Positions 25,308-32,277 of a DNA stretch of 32,615 nucleotides are shown here, piece by piece. This stretch comes from Brevibacillus sp. (GTDB lineage: Bacteria; Bacillota; Bacilli; Brevibacillales; Brevibacillaceae), in assembly GCA_029240815.1 (NCBI GenBank), contig JARDZO010000095.1, forward strand, positions 1-32,615, written 5' to 3'. The position numbers and the translations under genes are program-made. The notes beneath the pieces were generated by a model that worked only from the letters and a program-made list of their open reading frames with translations, was not told the origin of the DNA and ran no database searches. Numbering within the stretch: the first letter of the stretch is position 1; each line of letters opens with the position of its first letter.

Positions 25308-25346
25308 TAAAAGGGATGCTGGTATTATTTCCACCATCCCTTTTTG
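25308..25346 (+). terminator. Terminator of the MerR-controlled cluster
   Basis: AAAGGGATGcTGG and CCAcCATCCCTTT form a 13-bp stem with one mismatch around an eight-base loop, followed by T5. Confidence 0.92.
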
Positions 25347-25425
25347 TGTCGATTTCCCTATTGTCGGTATTACTTTTTGTACAGAATGTGATTAGTACAT
25401 ACAAACCGGAACGAACGATAAAAAG

Positions 25426-25454
25426 TTGCAAATTGCAAATTAATGCTGTATAAC
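25426..25454 (+). promoter_or_regulatory. Promoter of the first marR gene with its operator
   Basis: TTGCAA (25426-25431), 17 bases and TATAAC (25449-25454). The inverted repeat TTGCA-AAT-TGCAA (25426-25438) covers the -35 element. The same box occurs at 25942-25954 before the flavoprotein gene. Confidence 0.75.
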
Positions 25455-25474
25455 TAACTCATGAGGTGAAAGAC

Positions 25475-25924
25475 GTGGAAGATGTACGCGAATTATTTCA
25501 AATAATGACTCGGCGTTTTGGTTTCCTGAATAAAAACTGTTGTTCAGTTGGTGGGGTGAATCTTTCCGTAGTCCAAAGTCAAATTTTGTATGAGATTGAC
25601 CGCCAACATAAGCCGTCTATCCAACAGGTTGCAGAGGCATTGGGAACGGATATAACAACTTTTAGCCGACAAGTTCAATCATTAATGAAGATGAATCTAG
25701 TGAAGAAAACCCCTACACCAGAGGACAGAAGAGTATTTGAACTATCGTTGACAACAGAAGGAACTTTTGTGGCGGCGACGATCGATAATCAAATGAATGC
25801 TTACCTGAATGAGATTTTTTCGCATATGAATGACTTTGAAAGAGAAACGGTTATTCGTTCCGTAAAGCTATTGAATGAGGCGATGTCAAAAGCAGGTCAG
25901 TGCTGTGAACCTACCCAAGGGTAG
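25475..25924 (+). CDS. MarR-family regulator with vicinal Cys pairs (cassette 1)
   Basis: This 149-residue winged-helix repressor shows NLSVVQSQILYEIDRQHKPS, then VAEALGTDITTFSRQVQSLM (recognition helix) and PEDRRVFELSLTTEG (wing). It has Cys22-Cys23 near the N-terminus (NKNCCSVGG) and Cys143-Cys144 at the C-terminus (GQCCEPTQG). Such paired Cys at both ends are unusual for MarR and suggest sensing of a thiol-binding agent such as As(III) or an oxidant. GTG 25475 follows GAGGTGA; a GTG three codons earlier overlaps that site. It precedes a flavin monooxygenase gene, with the same operator before both genes. Confidence 0.88.
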   Translation: MEDVRELFQIMTRRFGFLNKNCCSVGGVNLSVVQSQILYEIDRQHKPSIQQVAEALGTDITTFSRQVQSLMKMNLVKKTPTPEDRRVFELSLTTEGTFVAATIDNQMNAYLNEIFSHMNDFERETVIRSVKLLNEAMSKAGQCCEPTQG

Positions 25925-25941
25925 TTTTTCTTGATTAAAAC

Positions 25942-25954
25942 TTGCATTTTGCAA
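25942..25954. promoter_or_regulatory. Second operator of the first MarR (TTGCA-N3-TGCAA)
   Basis: TTGCATTTTGCAA has the same arms and spacing as the box at 25426-25438. It lies 26 bases before the flavoprotein start codon; TTGATT (25931) and TAAAAT (25956) around it may form a promoter with a long 19-base spacer. Confidence 0.72.
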
Positions 25955-25980
25955 ATAAAATTATTCACGAGGTGATCTAC

Positions 25981-27045
25981 TTGGAACAAATATGGGATGT
26001 CATTATCATTGGTGGAGGGCAGGCTGGTCTTGCTTCCGGGTACCATTTGAAAAAGAAGGGAATCTCTTTTTTGATTCTGGAAGCCAGCGATCAGGCTACT
26101 GGTTCTTGGCCACATTATTACGACAGTCTAAAGTTATTTTCACCAGCGCGTCTTTCATCATTACCAGGAATGAAGATCCGAGGAACAGCAGACCATTACC
26201 CACACCGAGATGAAGTCATTCGTTATCTACAAGATTATGCTCAAAAGTTCGAATTACCGATTAGGACGAATCAGAGGGTCACAGCCGTGGAGAAAAACGA
26301 AGATAGCTTTATGATCCGTACCCTGGCAGGTGATATGTTCAGGACACGAGCGATCATTAATGCAACAGGTTCTTTTCATAACCCATTTACACCAGAAATC
26401 AAGGATCGAGGTATCTTTAAAGGGGAAGTACTCCATTCATCGTCCTATCGAAATCCAAATAAGTTTAAGGGGAAAAGAGTAGTTGTCGTCGGACGCGGAA
26501 ATTCAGCTGTTCAAATTGCCGTGGAGTTAACCGATCACAGCTATACTTCACTAGCAGTTCTACAACCGGTTGAGTTTGTTAAACAAAAAATACTTGGACT
26601 GGATTTGCATTATTGGGTAAGGGCTCTCGGGTTAGATACTTTTCCATTCTGGCGGTTTGGTAAAAAGGCACCTGTGCCAAGCTCGGTTTCAGATTTAGGG
26701 GATTACAAACAAAAGATAGGGGCTGGAAAACCAGATCAACGGAACATGTTTACTTCCTTTTACCCTGATGGAGTTGTCTGGCAAGACGGAACGAGGGAGG
26801 CCATTGACACGGTCATTTTTGCGACAGGGTATCGTCCCAATTATTCTTACCTTAATTTAATCGGGGCACTAGACTTAGAAGGGAGAGCATTACAAAAAGC
26901 CGGAATAAGTCTTTCTGTTCCCGGCCTATATTTTGTAGGGATCGAAGGTCAGAGATCCTTCGCCTCTGCCACACTAAGGGGGGTGGGGCCAGACGCGAAA
27001 TATGTAGTTAAACATATAGATCTTTATCTGAAGAAAAGGATGTAG
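25981..27045 (+). CDS. ArsO-like FAD/NADPH monooxygenase (cassette 1)
   Basis: This 354-residue flavin-dependent monooxygenase resembles CzcO/ArsO proteins. The FAD-binding IIIGGGQAGLASGYHL is at about 8-23, GSWPHYYDSLKLFSPARLSS at about 52-71 is typical of this group, NADPH-binding VVVGRGNSAVQIA lies in the middle, and the IFATGYRPNY motif comes near the end. The start is TTG 25981, six bases after GAGGTG, which gives the conserved N-terminus. ArsO genes are known from ars clusters; oxidation of trivalent arsenicals is the family proposal, while the substrate here is unproven. It lacks the Cys-rich tail of its paralogue at 27709. Confidence 0.87.
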   Translation: MEQIWDVIIIGGGQAGLASGYHLKKKGISFLILEASDQATGSWPHYYDSLKLFSPARLSSLPGMKIRGTADHYPHRDEVIRYLQDYAQKFELPIRTNQRVTAVEKNEDSFMIRTLAGDMFRTRAIINATGSFHNPFTPEIKDRGIFKGEVLHSSSYRNPNKFKGKRVVVVGRGNSAVQIAVELTDHSYTSLAVLQPVEFVKQKILGLDLHYWVRALGLDTFPFWRFGKKAPVPSSVSDLGDYKQKIGAGKPDQRNMFTSFYPDGVVWQDGTREAIDTVIFATGYRPNYSYLNLIGALDLEGRALQKAGISLSVPGLYFVGIEGQRSFASATLRGVGPDAKYVVKHIDLYLKKRM

Positions 27046-27135
27046 TCGTTCTTTAGACCAATTAGAAATGAGGATGAAATGGTTAACGTATGAGCTATAT
27101 TGGATGAGAAATTGAAAAATTTCACAAAACAATAG

Positions 27136-27148
27136 TTGCATTTATCAA
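27136..27148. promoter_or_regulatory. Operator of the second MarR (TTGCA-N3-ATCAA)
   Basis: TTGCATTTATCAA stands 35 bases before the second marR gene and doubles as a -35 region (TTGCAT, then TAAGAT at 27160-27165 after 18 bases). The same half-site pair recurs at 27670-27682. Confidence 0.68.
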
Positions 27149-27182
27149 TTGTTGTGATGTAAGATGGATCCGGGTGATGAAG

Positions 27183-27641
27183 ATGAAACAGTTAGCTCAA
27201 TACGTTAACGTTAGAGAAATATTTCAGGTATTAGTAAGGCGCTTTGGAGTTTTACAAAAGGATGGGGCACAATGCTGTGGCATCTCAGTTGTACAAAGTC
27301 ATATTCTTTATGAGCTCCAAAAGAGGCCAAACATTTCCTTGAACGAACTCTCAGACATCTTATCCATCGATACAAGTACACTTAGTCGCCAGGTTAATTA
27401 TCTTGTAGAAATGGAGATGGTTAACCGGTTGCCTGATCCGAAAGATAGGCGGTATGTTGTTCTCTCGCTAACGCAAAAAGGGGAAGAGCAACACAAGGAA
27501 ATTGCGGCTTACATGGAGACGTATATCTTGAATGTCTTTAATCAAATTCCAGCAGAAAAGCATGAGCAGGTATTGGAAAGTCTTCAATTAGTTAGTGAAG
27601 CAATGAGGAATAGCGCGGATTGTTGTACCCCTCCTCTATAA
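27183..27641 (+). CDS. MarR-family regulator with vicinal Cys pairs (cassette 2)
   Basis: This 152-residue paralogue of the first MarR shows REIFQVLVRRFGVLQKDGAQ, then CCGISVVQSHILYEL with Cys31-Cys32 in the same place, recognition helix LSIDTSTLSRQVNYLVEMEM, wing PDPKDRRYVVLSLTQKG, and a C-terminal Cys147-Cys148 (SADCCTPPL). The start is uncertain: ATG 27183 is five bases after GGGTGA, while GTG 27174 or ATG 27177 would overlap that site. It is followed by the second flavoprotein gene, with its own operator type before both genes, so each cassette seems to be separately controlled. Confidence 0.87.
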   Translation: MKQLAQYVNVREIFQVLVRRFGVLQKDGAQCCGISVVQSHILYELQKRPNISLNELSDILSIDTSTLSRQVNYLVEMEMVNRLPDPKDRRYVVLSLTQKGEEQHKEIAAYMETYILNVFNQIPAEKHEQVLESLQLVSEAMRNSADCCTPPL

Positions 27642-27669
27642 CCTAGAGGAGTTTACTTAACAAATATAG

Positions 27670-27682
27670 TTGCAAATATCAA
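27670..27682. promoter_or_regulatory. Second operator of the second MarR (TTGCA-N3-ATCAA)
   Basis: TTGCAAATATCAA repeats the half-sites of the box at 27136-27148, 27 bases before the flavoprotein start codon. Confidence 0.68.
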
Positions 27683-27708
27683 TTATTTAAAAAGGGGATT
27701 GATGAAAG

Positions 27709-29109
27709 GTGAAACTAACTGTTGCCATTATCGGTGGAGGACCAGTCGGGCTAGCAGCTGCGGCACAGCTTATTGATAGAGAAGAGTCGTTTGTAATCCT
27801 GGAGGCAGGCAGTCAAGTAGGGGCCAGTGTTTTGGAATGGGGGCATGTACGCATGTTTTCACCTTGGGAATATAACATGGACAAAACGGCTGTTACGCTG
27901 CTCTCCAAACATGAATGGGTTGCACCGAATCTAAATGACATTCCAACGGGTAAGGATCTCGTAGAACAGTATATGCAGCCACTGGCGGACCTTCCAGAAT
28001 TAGCTCCGTTCATTCACGTAAACAGCAAAGTCATTTCCGTTGGGAAAAAAGACATCGATAAAATGAAAACCATGGGAAGAGATCAGGTACCTTTCGTTAT
28101 TCACTATGAACAAAATGGCCAACAACAAACACTTGAAGCAAGAGCTGTTATCGATGCAACCGGAACTTGGAAACATCCTAATCCGGTTGGATCTGGAGGG
28201 ATTGTCGCAAAGGGTGAGACTGAGGCCTCTAATCGTATCACCTACGGAATTCCTGATGTATATGGAAAACAACGCGATCGCTATGCAGGGAAGAAGGTTT
28301 TGGTTGTAGGGAGTGGGCATTCTGCGATCAACACGATTCTCGAATTAAATCGTTTGAAAAATGAGGTACCATCCACTGAAATCGTGTGGGCTCTGCGGAA
28401 AAAAAGCATTCAGGAAACGTACGGTGGAGGAGACGCTGACCAATTGCCAGCACGTGGAGTGTTAGGAACTTCCATTAAGAACTTAGTGGAGAACGGCCGC
28501 TTAACCGTATATACACCGGTTCAAATTCAGGAGATTTCAAACCAAAGTGGTGGTCTTGTCATTCACGGAATGATGAACGGTGAACCGTTCCAACTGGAGG
28601 GCGTCAACGAAATCATCACAAATACGGGTTCTCGACCTGATACTCACTTCCTGCGAGAAGTTAGATACCAAGTTAATCCGGCTATTGAATGTGTTCCTGC
28701 ACTAGCAGATCTTATTGATCCCAACATTCATAGCTGTGGAACAGTTAGGCCACATGGTGAAGCAGAGCTTCGGCAGGCAGAGAAGGATTTTTATATCGTG
28801 GGAATGAAGAGTTACGGGCGTGCTCCGACATTCCTTCTTGCGACAGGTTACGAGCAAGTGAGATCCGTTGTTGCAGCACTTGTAGGGGATTGGGATGCTG
28901 CGAAGAGAGTAGAACTCCACCTGCCAGAGACAGGGGTGTGTAGCATTAGCAATGCCGGGTTAGGTTTGCAGGAAGAGTCGTCTTGTTGCGCACCAACACC
29001 TGTAAAATCAAACAGTTGTTGCGGTGTGGAGCCCCAAAAAGTAAGCGAACAGGTAATAGCATCAAGCTGCACGCCACAGCCAGTAAAATCGTCCAATTGC
29101 TGCGGATAA
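27709..29109 (+). CDS. FAD-dependent oxidoreductase with Cys-rich C-terminal tail (cassette 2)
   Basis: This 466-residue flavoprotein has VAIIGGGPVGLAAAAQLIDR at 5-24 for FAD, WGHVRMFSPWEYNMDK next, AVIDATGTW, then VLVVGSGHSAINTILEL for NAD(P)H, and a C-terminal KSYGRAPTFLLATGYEQVRS. After the enzyme proper, about 45 residues form a tail with three CC pairs and single Cys: SSCCAPTPVKSNSCCG, then SSCTPQPVKSSNCCG, an internally repeated unit (TPVKSxSCCG). The start is GTG 27709, with AAAAGGGG about 11 bases upstream. Its paralogue at 25981 has no such tail. Reduction or oxidation of an arsenical handed over by the tail is an inference. Confidence 0.85.
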   Translation: MKLTVAIIGGGPVGLAAAAQLIDREESFVILEAGSQVGASVLEWGHVRMFSPWEYNMDKTAVTLLSKHEWVAPNLNDIPTGKDLVEQYMQPLADLPELAPFIHVNSKVISVGKKDIDKMKTMGRDQVPFVIHYEQNGQQQTLEARAVIDATGTWKHPNPVGSGGIVAKGETEASNRITYGIPDVYGKQRDRYAGKKVLVVGSGHSAINTILELNRLKNEVPSTEIVWALRKKSIQETYGGGDADQLPARGVLGTSIKNLVENGRLTVYTPVQIQEISNQSGGLVIHGMMNGEPFQLEGVNEIITNTGSRPDTHFLREVRYQVNPAIECVPALADLIDPNIHSCGTVRPHGEAELRQAEKDFYIVGMKSYGRAPTFLLATGYEQVRSVVAALVGDWDAAKRVELHLPETGVCSISNAGLGLQEESSCCAPTPVKSNSCCGVEPQKVSEQVIASSCTPQPVKSSNCCG

Positions 29110-29170
29110 GTACGTTATTAACGAGCGATAGGTTAACGAGTGATCAGATTAATTGTAAAGGGGAATCGCA

Positions 29171-29662
29171 ATGAACCTTTCTATTCGAAGAGCAAGGGAA
29201 GAAGACCTTGCGTTTATCTTAGCCATATACAATCAAGGTATTGCAGATCGAATTGCCACTCTGGAATCTGAAGAGAAGGATTACAGCTACATCCAAAGGT
29301 GGTTTGATGAACATCAGGGGCGTTACGGTGTACTTGTCGCAGTTTTGGAGAATGAAATCATTGGATGGGCGTCTCTTAATCGTTACTCTCATCGAAGTGC
29401 TTATGATGGTGTTGCAGATTTATCCGTTTATATTGAGCGTTCTCATAGAGGAAAAGGAGTAGGAAATGCTCTATTAGAAAAGTTAGAGGAGGCAGCACGA
29501 TCCGAAAAATTCTACAAAATTCTTTTGTTCACTTTCCCATTTAACGGTCTGGGGCAAGGACTTTATAGAAAAGTCGGGTATCGAGAAGTAGGGGTCTTTG
29601 AAAACCAAGGGATTTTAGATGGGAAATTTGTTGATGTGATGGCGATGGAGAAAATACTCTAA
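29171..29662 (+). CDS. arsN1: ArsN1-like GNAT N-acetyltransferase
   Basis: This 163-residue acetyl-CoA-dependent acetyltransferase starts LSIRRAREEDLAFILAIYNQ, typical for phosphinothricin/arsinothricin acetyltransferases, and shows VADLSVYIERSHRGKGVG with acetyl-CoA loop Arg93-Gly98 and NGLGQGLYRKVGYREVGVFE at the end. ArsN1 proteins acetylate the amino group of arsinothricin, an arsenic antibiotic; neighbours fit that role better than generic phosphinothricin resistance. ATG 29171 follows AAAGGGGAAT. It lies 61 bases after the flavoprotein gene and may share its transcript. Confidence 0.85.
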   Translation: MNLSIRRAREEDLAFILAIYNQGIADRIATLESEEKDYSYIQRWFDEHQGRYGVLVAVLENEIIGWASLNRYSHRSAYDGVADLSVYIERSHRGKGVGNALLEKLEEAARSEKFYKILLFTFPFNGLGQGLYRKVGYREVGVFENQGILDGKFVDVMAMEKIL

Positions 29663-29676
29663 GGAGGTACGAGGTT

Positions 29677-29892
29677 ATGAAAGTGAACCGGGGAAGTGTT
29701 CTTAGTAAGGAGTATTTTCTCGCATACTTTAAGCATGTAATGTTAGTTTTTCAATGTGATGCTGAAGAAGCTAAATTGAAAACACTCGAACGGCTTTTTC
29801 GTGGGGACTTAGATGCTTATGGTGACGAGACCCATCATAACTTTGTTAGTGCTTATCAAGAGCTTACGTTGTCATCATGCTGCAGTGTATAA
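29677..29892 (+). CDS. Small hypothetical protein ending in SSCCSV
   Basis: This 71-residue protein is of unknown family. AAGGAGG stands ten bases before ATG 29677, and the gene begins 14 bases after arsN1, so it is very likely real and co-transcribed. Most of it is predicted helical (EYFLAYFKHVMLVFQCDAEE, AKLKTLERLFRGDLDAY), with Cys27 and a terminal Cys68-Cys69 pair. The CC end resembles those of other island proteins. A metalloid-binding or partner role is an inference only. Confidence 0.72.
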   Translation: MKVNRGSVLSKEYFLAYFKHVMLVFQCDAEEAKLKTLERLFRGDLDAYGDETHHNFVSAYQELTLSSCCSV

Positions 29893-29901
29893 ATATCTTT
29901 T

Positions 29902-29947
29902 GATAAGCAAAGGCTGCCGATTGAATTACTGGCAGCCTTTGCTTATC
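29902..29947. terminator. Long perfect hairpin after the arsN1 transcript
   Basis: Two 17-base arms (29902-29918 and 29931-29947) pair perfectly around 12 bases; the core is AAAGGCTGCC/GGCAGCCTTT. There is no T run beyond the TTT inside the arm. It lies ten bases after the last stop codon, so a terminator or 3'-stabilising structure is likely. Confidence 0.75.
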
Positions 29948-29961
29948 TCTAGGTAGGAGTC

Positions 29962-30120
29962 TTAGTTGGGATAACGTTGACCGTGGCCGCTAAATAACTC
30001 ACGGATACCTTGATACACCCGAACATTTAAATCAGGAAAGACGAAGGCTACTTGAAGCAAAAAAGTGATTTTAGGCAAGAACCATCTTTGTAATAATAGC
30101 TTAATTCCAAGTAAGCAATT
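29962..30120 (-). other. Open stretch without start codon, possible gene remnant
   Basis: On the minus strand 52 codons are open, ending at TAA 29964-29962, with protein-like composition: QRWFLPKITFLLQVAFVFPD, then LNVRVYQGIRELFSGHGQ and RYPN. No Met or other start, and no ribosome site, is seen. A terminator (30152-30122) lies directly upstream of it. I do not recognise the family. It is probably the C-terminus of a gene lost when this end of the island was assembled. Confidence 0.35.
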
Positions 30121-30121
30121 T

Positions 30122-30152
30122 CAAAAAAATAGGCAGCTTTTAGCTGCCCATA
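30122..30152 (-). terminator. Terminator of the arsR2-M28 operon
   Basis: On the minus strand GGCAGCT-aaa-AGCTGCC is followed by TATTTTTTT. It lies 16 bases after the stop of the 65-aa Cys protein gene. Confidence 0.92.
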
Positions 30153-30167
30153 AGCACTGGAAAACAA

Positions 30168-30365
30168 CTATCCGCAGCAAGAAGAGTTGTTTACTTTCGC
30201 TTCTGCTGTGCAACATGAGGGGGTGCTTTCATTCGTTGTGGAACCACAACATAAATCAATATCCTTTTTTTGACTAGCTACTTCTCCCTTAGTTTCAACT
30301 GCGCAGCAAGAACCTTGCCCTTTTTCAGAGTCGTCATTTCCATGTTTTTTAATGAAGTTTGTCAT
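30168..30365 (-). CDS. 65-aa protein with four Cys-Cys pairs (metallothionein-like)
   Basis: This short soluble protein has Cys pairs at 20-21 (GSCCAV), 39-40 (LCCG), 51-52 (SCCT) and 63-64 (SSCCG), separated by charged, Asp/Glu/Lys/Ser/Thr-rich spacers of 17, 10 and 10 residues. There are no other Cys residues, membrane segments or signal peptide. ATG 30365 has AGGAGGATTC upstream; the frame is open 27 codons further, but those lie in the peptidase gene. It is last in the operon, ten bases after the M28 gene. I know no named family. The pairs suggest a sink or carrier for As(III) or another thiophilic metal (inference). Confidence 0.8.
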   Translation of the reverse strand: MTNFIKKHGNDDSEKGQGSCCAVETKGEVASQKKDIDLCCGSTTNESTPSCCTAEAKVNNSSCCG

Positions 30366-30375
30366 ATGAATCCTC

Positions 30376-31626
30376 CTAAATATTTCTATTTTCTTGATCC
30401 CCGAAGTAAGGGGAGTCAACGAGTTTATTAACAAGATCGCAAACAATCATATAGCCTTTTTCGATTGGTTTTAGATGGAGATTGTCTGGACTGTCATTTA
30501 CAGTGTGAATGCTTGTCGACTCAGGTAGCATAGGTTTCTGGCCCAATCCAACTGTAGGAATTCCATTTTGAATAAATGCTACAGAGTCATCTCCACCTGC
30601 CATCCAACGAACGTCAACCCCATGATCTTTGATTACACTAGAAGCTAGTTCGGTTAGCCAGCCACTAGAAGCTTGATGACCTATTCGAAGGGCATGAAGC
30701 TCTGTCTCAAACCCTAAACAATCAAGATTAATGACTGCAGTTAAGGGCATTGGAGAGTTCACGGCAAGCTGCTTTGATCCCCACAATCCTGATTCTTCAC
30801 CCGTTAAAAAGGCTACCATGACGTTAAAGGGAAGAGCGTATTCACGATTAGCAAGCATCCTGGCAACCTCAAGTATGACAGCAACACCTGAGGCATTATC
30901 AATAGTTCCGGGAAATCGTAGGCCATCAGGGTCATCACCCACGTGGTCGTAATGGGCACATAATAATAAGGTGCGATTCTGATGGATTCCCGGGAGAAAT
31001 CCCATCACATTCTGACAAGGAAGTGTATTTACTTCTAAAGGTAGTTCGAGATGCACTCTCAACCCGGGGTGGTCTACAGCCTTTACGATGGAACGGCGTA
31101 AACGAATAACGGGAATTCTGCTTTGGCCAGATCCAAACACTGTTTTATGAAACCAATTTGGTTCTCCTGATTCGATTAGGAGAGCAGTCACGCCAAGATC
31201 GGCAGCTGACTGAATGGTACTTCGAAGGTCAATATCGGGTGGTAGTTCTGGAATCAGTACAATCTTCCCAGACAATTGATCGGTGTGGAGATCATCGCCA
31301 TCTCTGACCGAAATAATCGGTCCTTCAGCGATACCTCCTGAAGAGTAGGGAGACATTTCTGAGAAATCTATTCGATGCTGTAAGACTTGATCGCCGATCT
31401 TCAAGTGAGATGGACCTACTAATCTAGCTGCCGGGACATTGACGGAACTGAAGTATTCCATTTCTCCTGCAGGTGAAAAACCAGCTTGAAGTAAGGATTT
31501 TGCCAGAAAAGTGGCTGCTTTCCTGGCACCTACAGTACCAGACAACCTACCGGAGAAATCGGGACTGCTAAGGTACAAGATATCTTGGTAGATCCGAGCT
31601 ACTTCCTTTTTTGCAAATCGAGCCAT
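30376..31626 (-). CDS. M28-family zinc aminopeptidase
   Basis: This 416-residue protein belongs to peptidase clan MH, family M28, with two zinc ions. The expected residues are present: His225 and Asp227 (CAHYDHVG), Asp243 (GTIDNASG), the catalytic Glu277 and Glu278 (TGEESG), Asp302 (INLDCLG) and His374 (SIHTVND). A PA-like inserted domain covers about 100-200. No signal peptide or membrane helix is seen, so it is cytosolic, whereas many M28 enzymes are exported. ATG 31626 has GAGGAG about 12 bases upstream. It lies in an operon with arsR2 and two small Cys proteins. Peptidases are not a usual part of ars operons; the substrate is unknown. Confidence 0.9.
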   Translation of the reverse strand: MARFAKKEVARIYQDILYLSSPDFSGRLSGTVGARKAATFLAKSLLQAGFSPAGEMEYFSSVNVPAARLVGPSHLKIGDQVLQHRIDFSEMSPYSSGGIAEGPIISVRDGDDLHTDQLSGKIVLIPELPPDIDLRSTIQSAADLGVTALLIESGEPNWFHKTVFGSGQSRIPVIRLRRSIVKAVDHPGLRVHLELPLEVNTLPCQNVMGFLPGIHQNRTLLLCAHYDHVGDDPDGLRFPGTIDNASGVAVILEVARMLANREYALPFNVMVAFLTGEESGLWGSKQLAVNSPMPLTAVINLDCLGFETELHALRIGHQASSGWLTELASSVIKDHGVDVRWMAGGDDSVAFIQNGIPTVGLGQKPMLPESTSIHTVNDSPDNLHLKPIEKGYMIVCDLVNKLVDSPYFGDQENRNI

Positions 31627-31682
31627 GGACGTGAGCTTCTCCTCTCAATGGGATCGGACTCCTTTTAGAACATGTTTGGTCT

Positions 31683-31865
31683 TTAGCAAGTAGCGCAGCT
31701 AGGGTTTTGGACTTGCACTACAGGTAGCTTACAGCAAGGAGTAGAGGGAAGGTGAGCATCGTTAATGCCTTGCTTAATAAACTGCCATCCTTTCCTTGTC
31801 ACTTGATCAAGCTTTCTTTTCTCTTCTCGATAGATAAGATCGAAAACGACGTCGTTATACAGCAT
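31683..31865 (-). CDS. 60-aa protein with C-terminal Cys cluster
   Basis: This small protein is of unknown family. The first 40 residues look helical and charged (IYREEKRKLDQVTRKGWQFI); the end has PCCKLP (Cys44-Cys45) and SCATC (Cys57, Cys60). AAAGGAG stands nine bases before ATG 31865; an ATG three codons earlier touches that site and is rejected. It is the second gene of the arsR2 operon with an ArsR2-like box just upstream (31882-31899). The cysteine spacing could hold a metal or As(III). A chaperone-like role as in ArsD is conceivable, but no ArsD similarity is seen. Confidence 0.72.
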   Translation of the reverse strand: MLYNDVVFDLIYREEKRKLDQVTRKGWQFIKQGINDAHLPSTPCCKLPVVQVQNPSCATC

Positions 31866-31881
31866 GCGAAACATCTCCTTT

Positions 31882-31899
31882 TATCAAATAAAATTGATA
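31882..31899. promoter_or_regulatory. ArsR2 operator in front of the 60-aa gene
   Basis: TATCAA-N6-TTGATA is identical in its arms to the box at 32336-32353 and matches the ATCAA-N6-TTGAT type of known ArsR operators. It lies between arsR2 and the rest of the operon, so the downstream genes may have their own ArsR2-controlled start. Confidence 0.78.
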
Positions 31900-31937
31900 T
31901 ATTAAACAAAAAAACTTGATGAATGCTTGAAAAAAAT

Positions 31938-32264
31938 TTAGCAACAGTTGTTGTTTGTACGAAAGAGACAGCAAAGTTCAGCGGATAACAAGTGGTTGAC
32001 CTCTTTATGATTCAATTCGTAGTAGTTCATCGTTGCATCTGTTTCTTTTATCAAGAGGTTCGCATCAAGAAGAATTTTGAGGTGGTAAGAAAGCTTGGAT
32101 TGTGCCATACCCATAAGATCGGCAAGATCACATACACAAACCTTTCCACGCTTTGTTAATTCATACATGATTTGAAGCCTTTTCTTATCAGCTAACGCTT
32201 TGAACTTTGCTTCGTACGTCTCAAAAGTTTTATCCATTTGGTCTAAGATAGGTAGTTCGTTCAT
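31938..32264 (-). CDS. Second ArsR-family repressor
   Basis: This 108-residue winged-helix repressor has the metal site KVCVCDLADL (Cys43, Cys45) and recognition helix MAQSKLSYHLKILLDANLL. The C-terminus holds two more pairs, LCC (98-99) and NNNCC (107-108), which the first ArsR lacks. ATG 32264 has AAGGGATG six bases before. Its closest type is the ELCVCDL arsenite-responsive group from Bacillus and Staphylococcus. It heads the minus-strand operon of two Cys proteins and the M28 peptidase, and three matching palindromes lie around it. Confidence 0.93.
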   Translation of the reverse strand: MNELPILDQMDKTFETYEAKFKALADKKRLQIMYELTKRGKVCVCDLADLMGMAQSKLSYHLKILLDANLLIKETDATMNYYELNHKEVNHLLSAELCCLFRTNNNCC

Positions 32265-32277
32265 ATTCGCATCCCTT

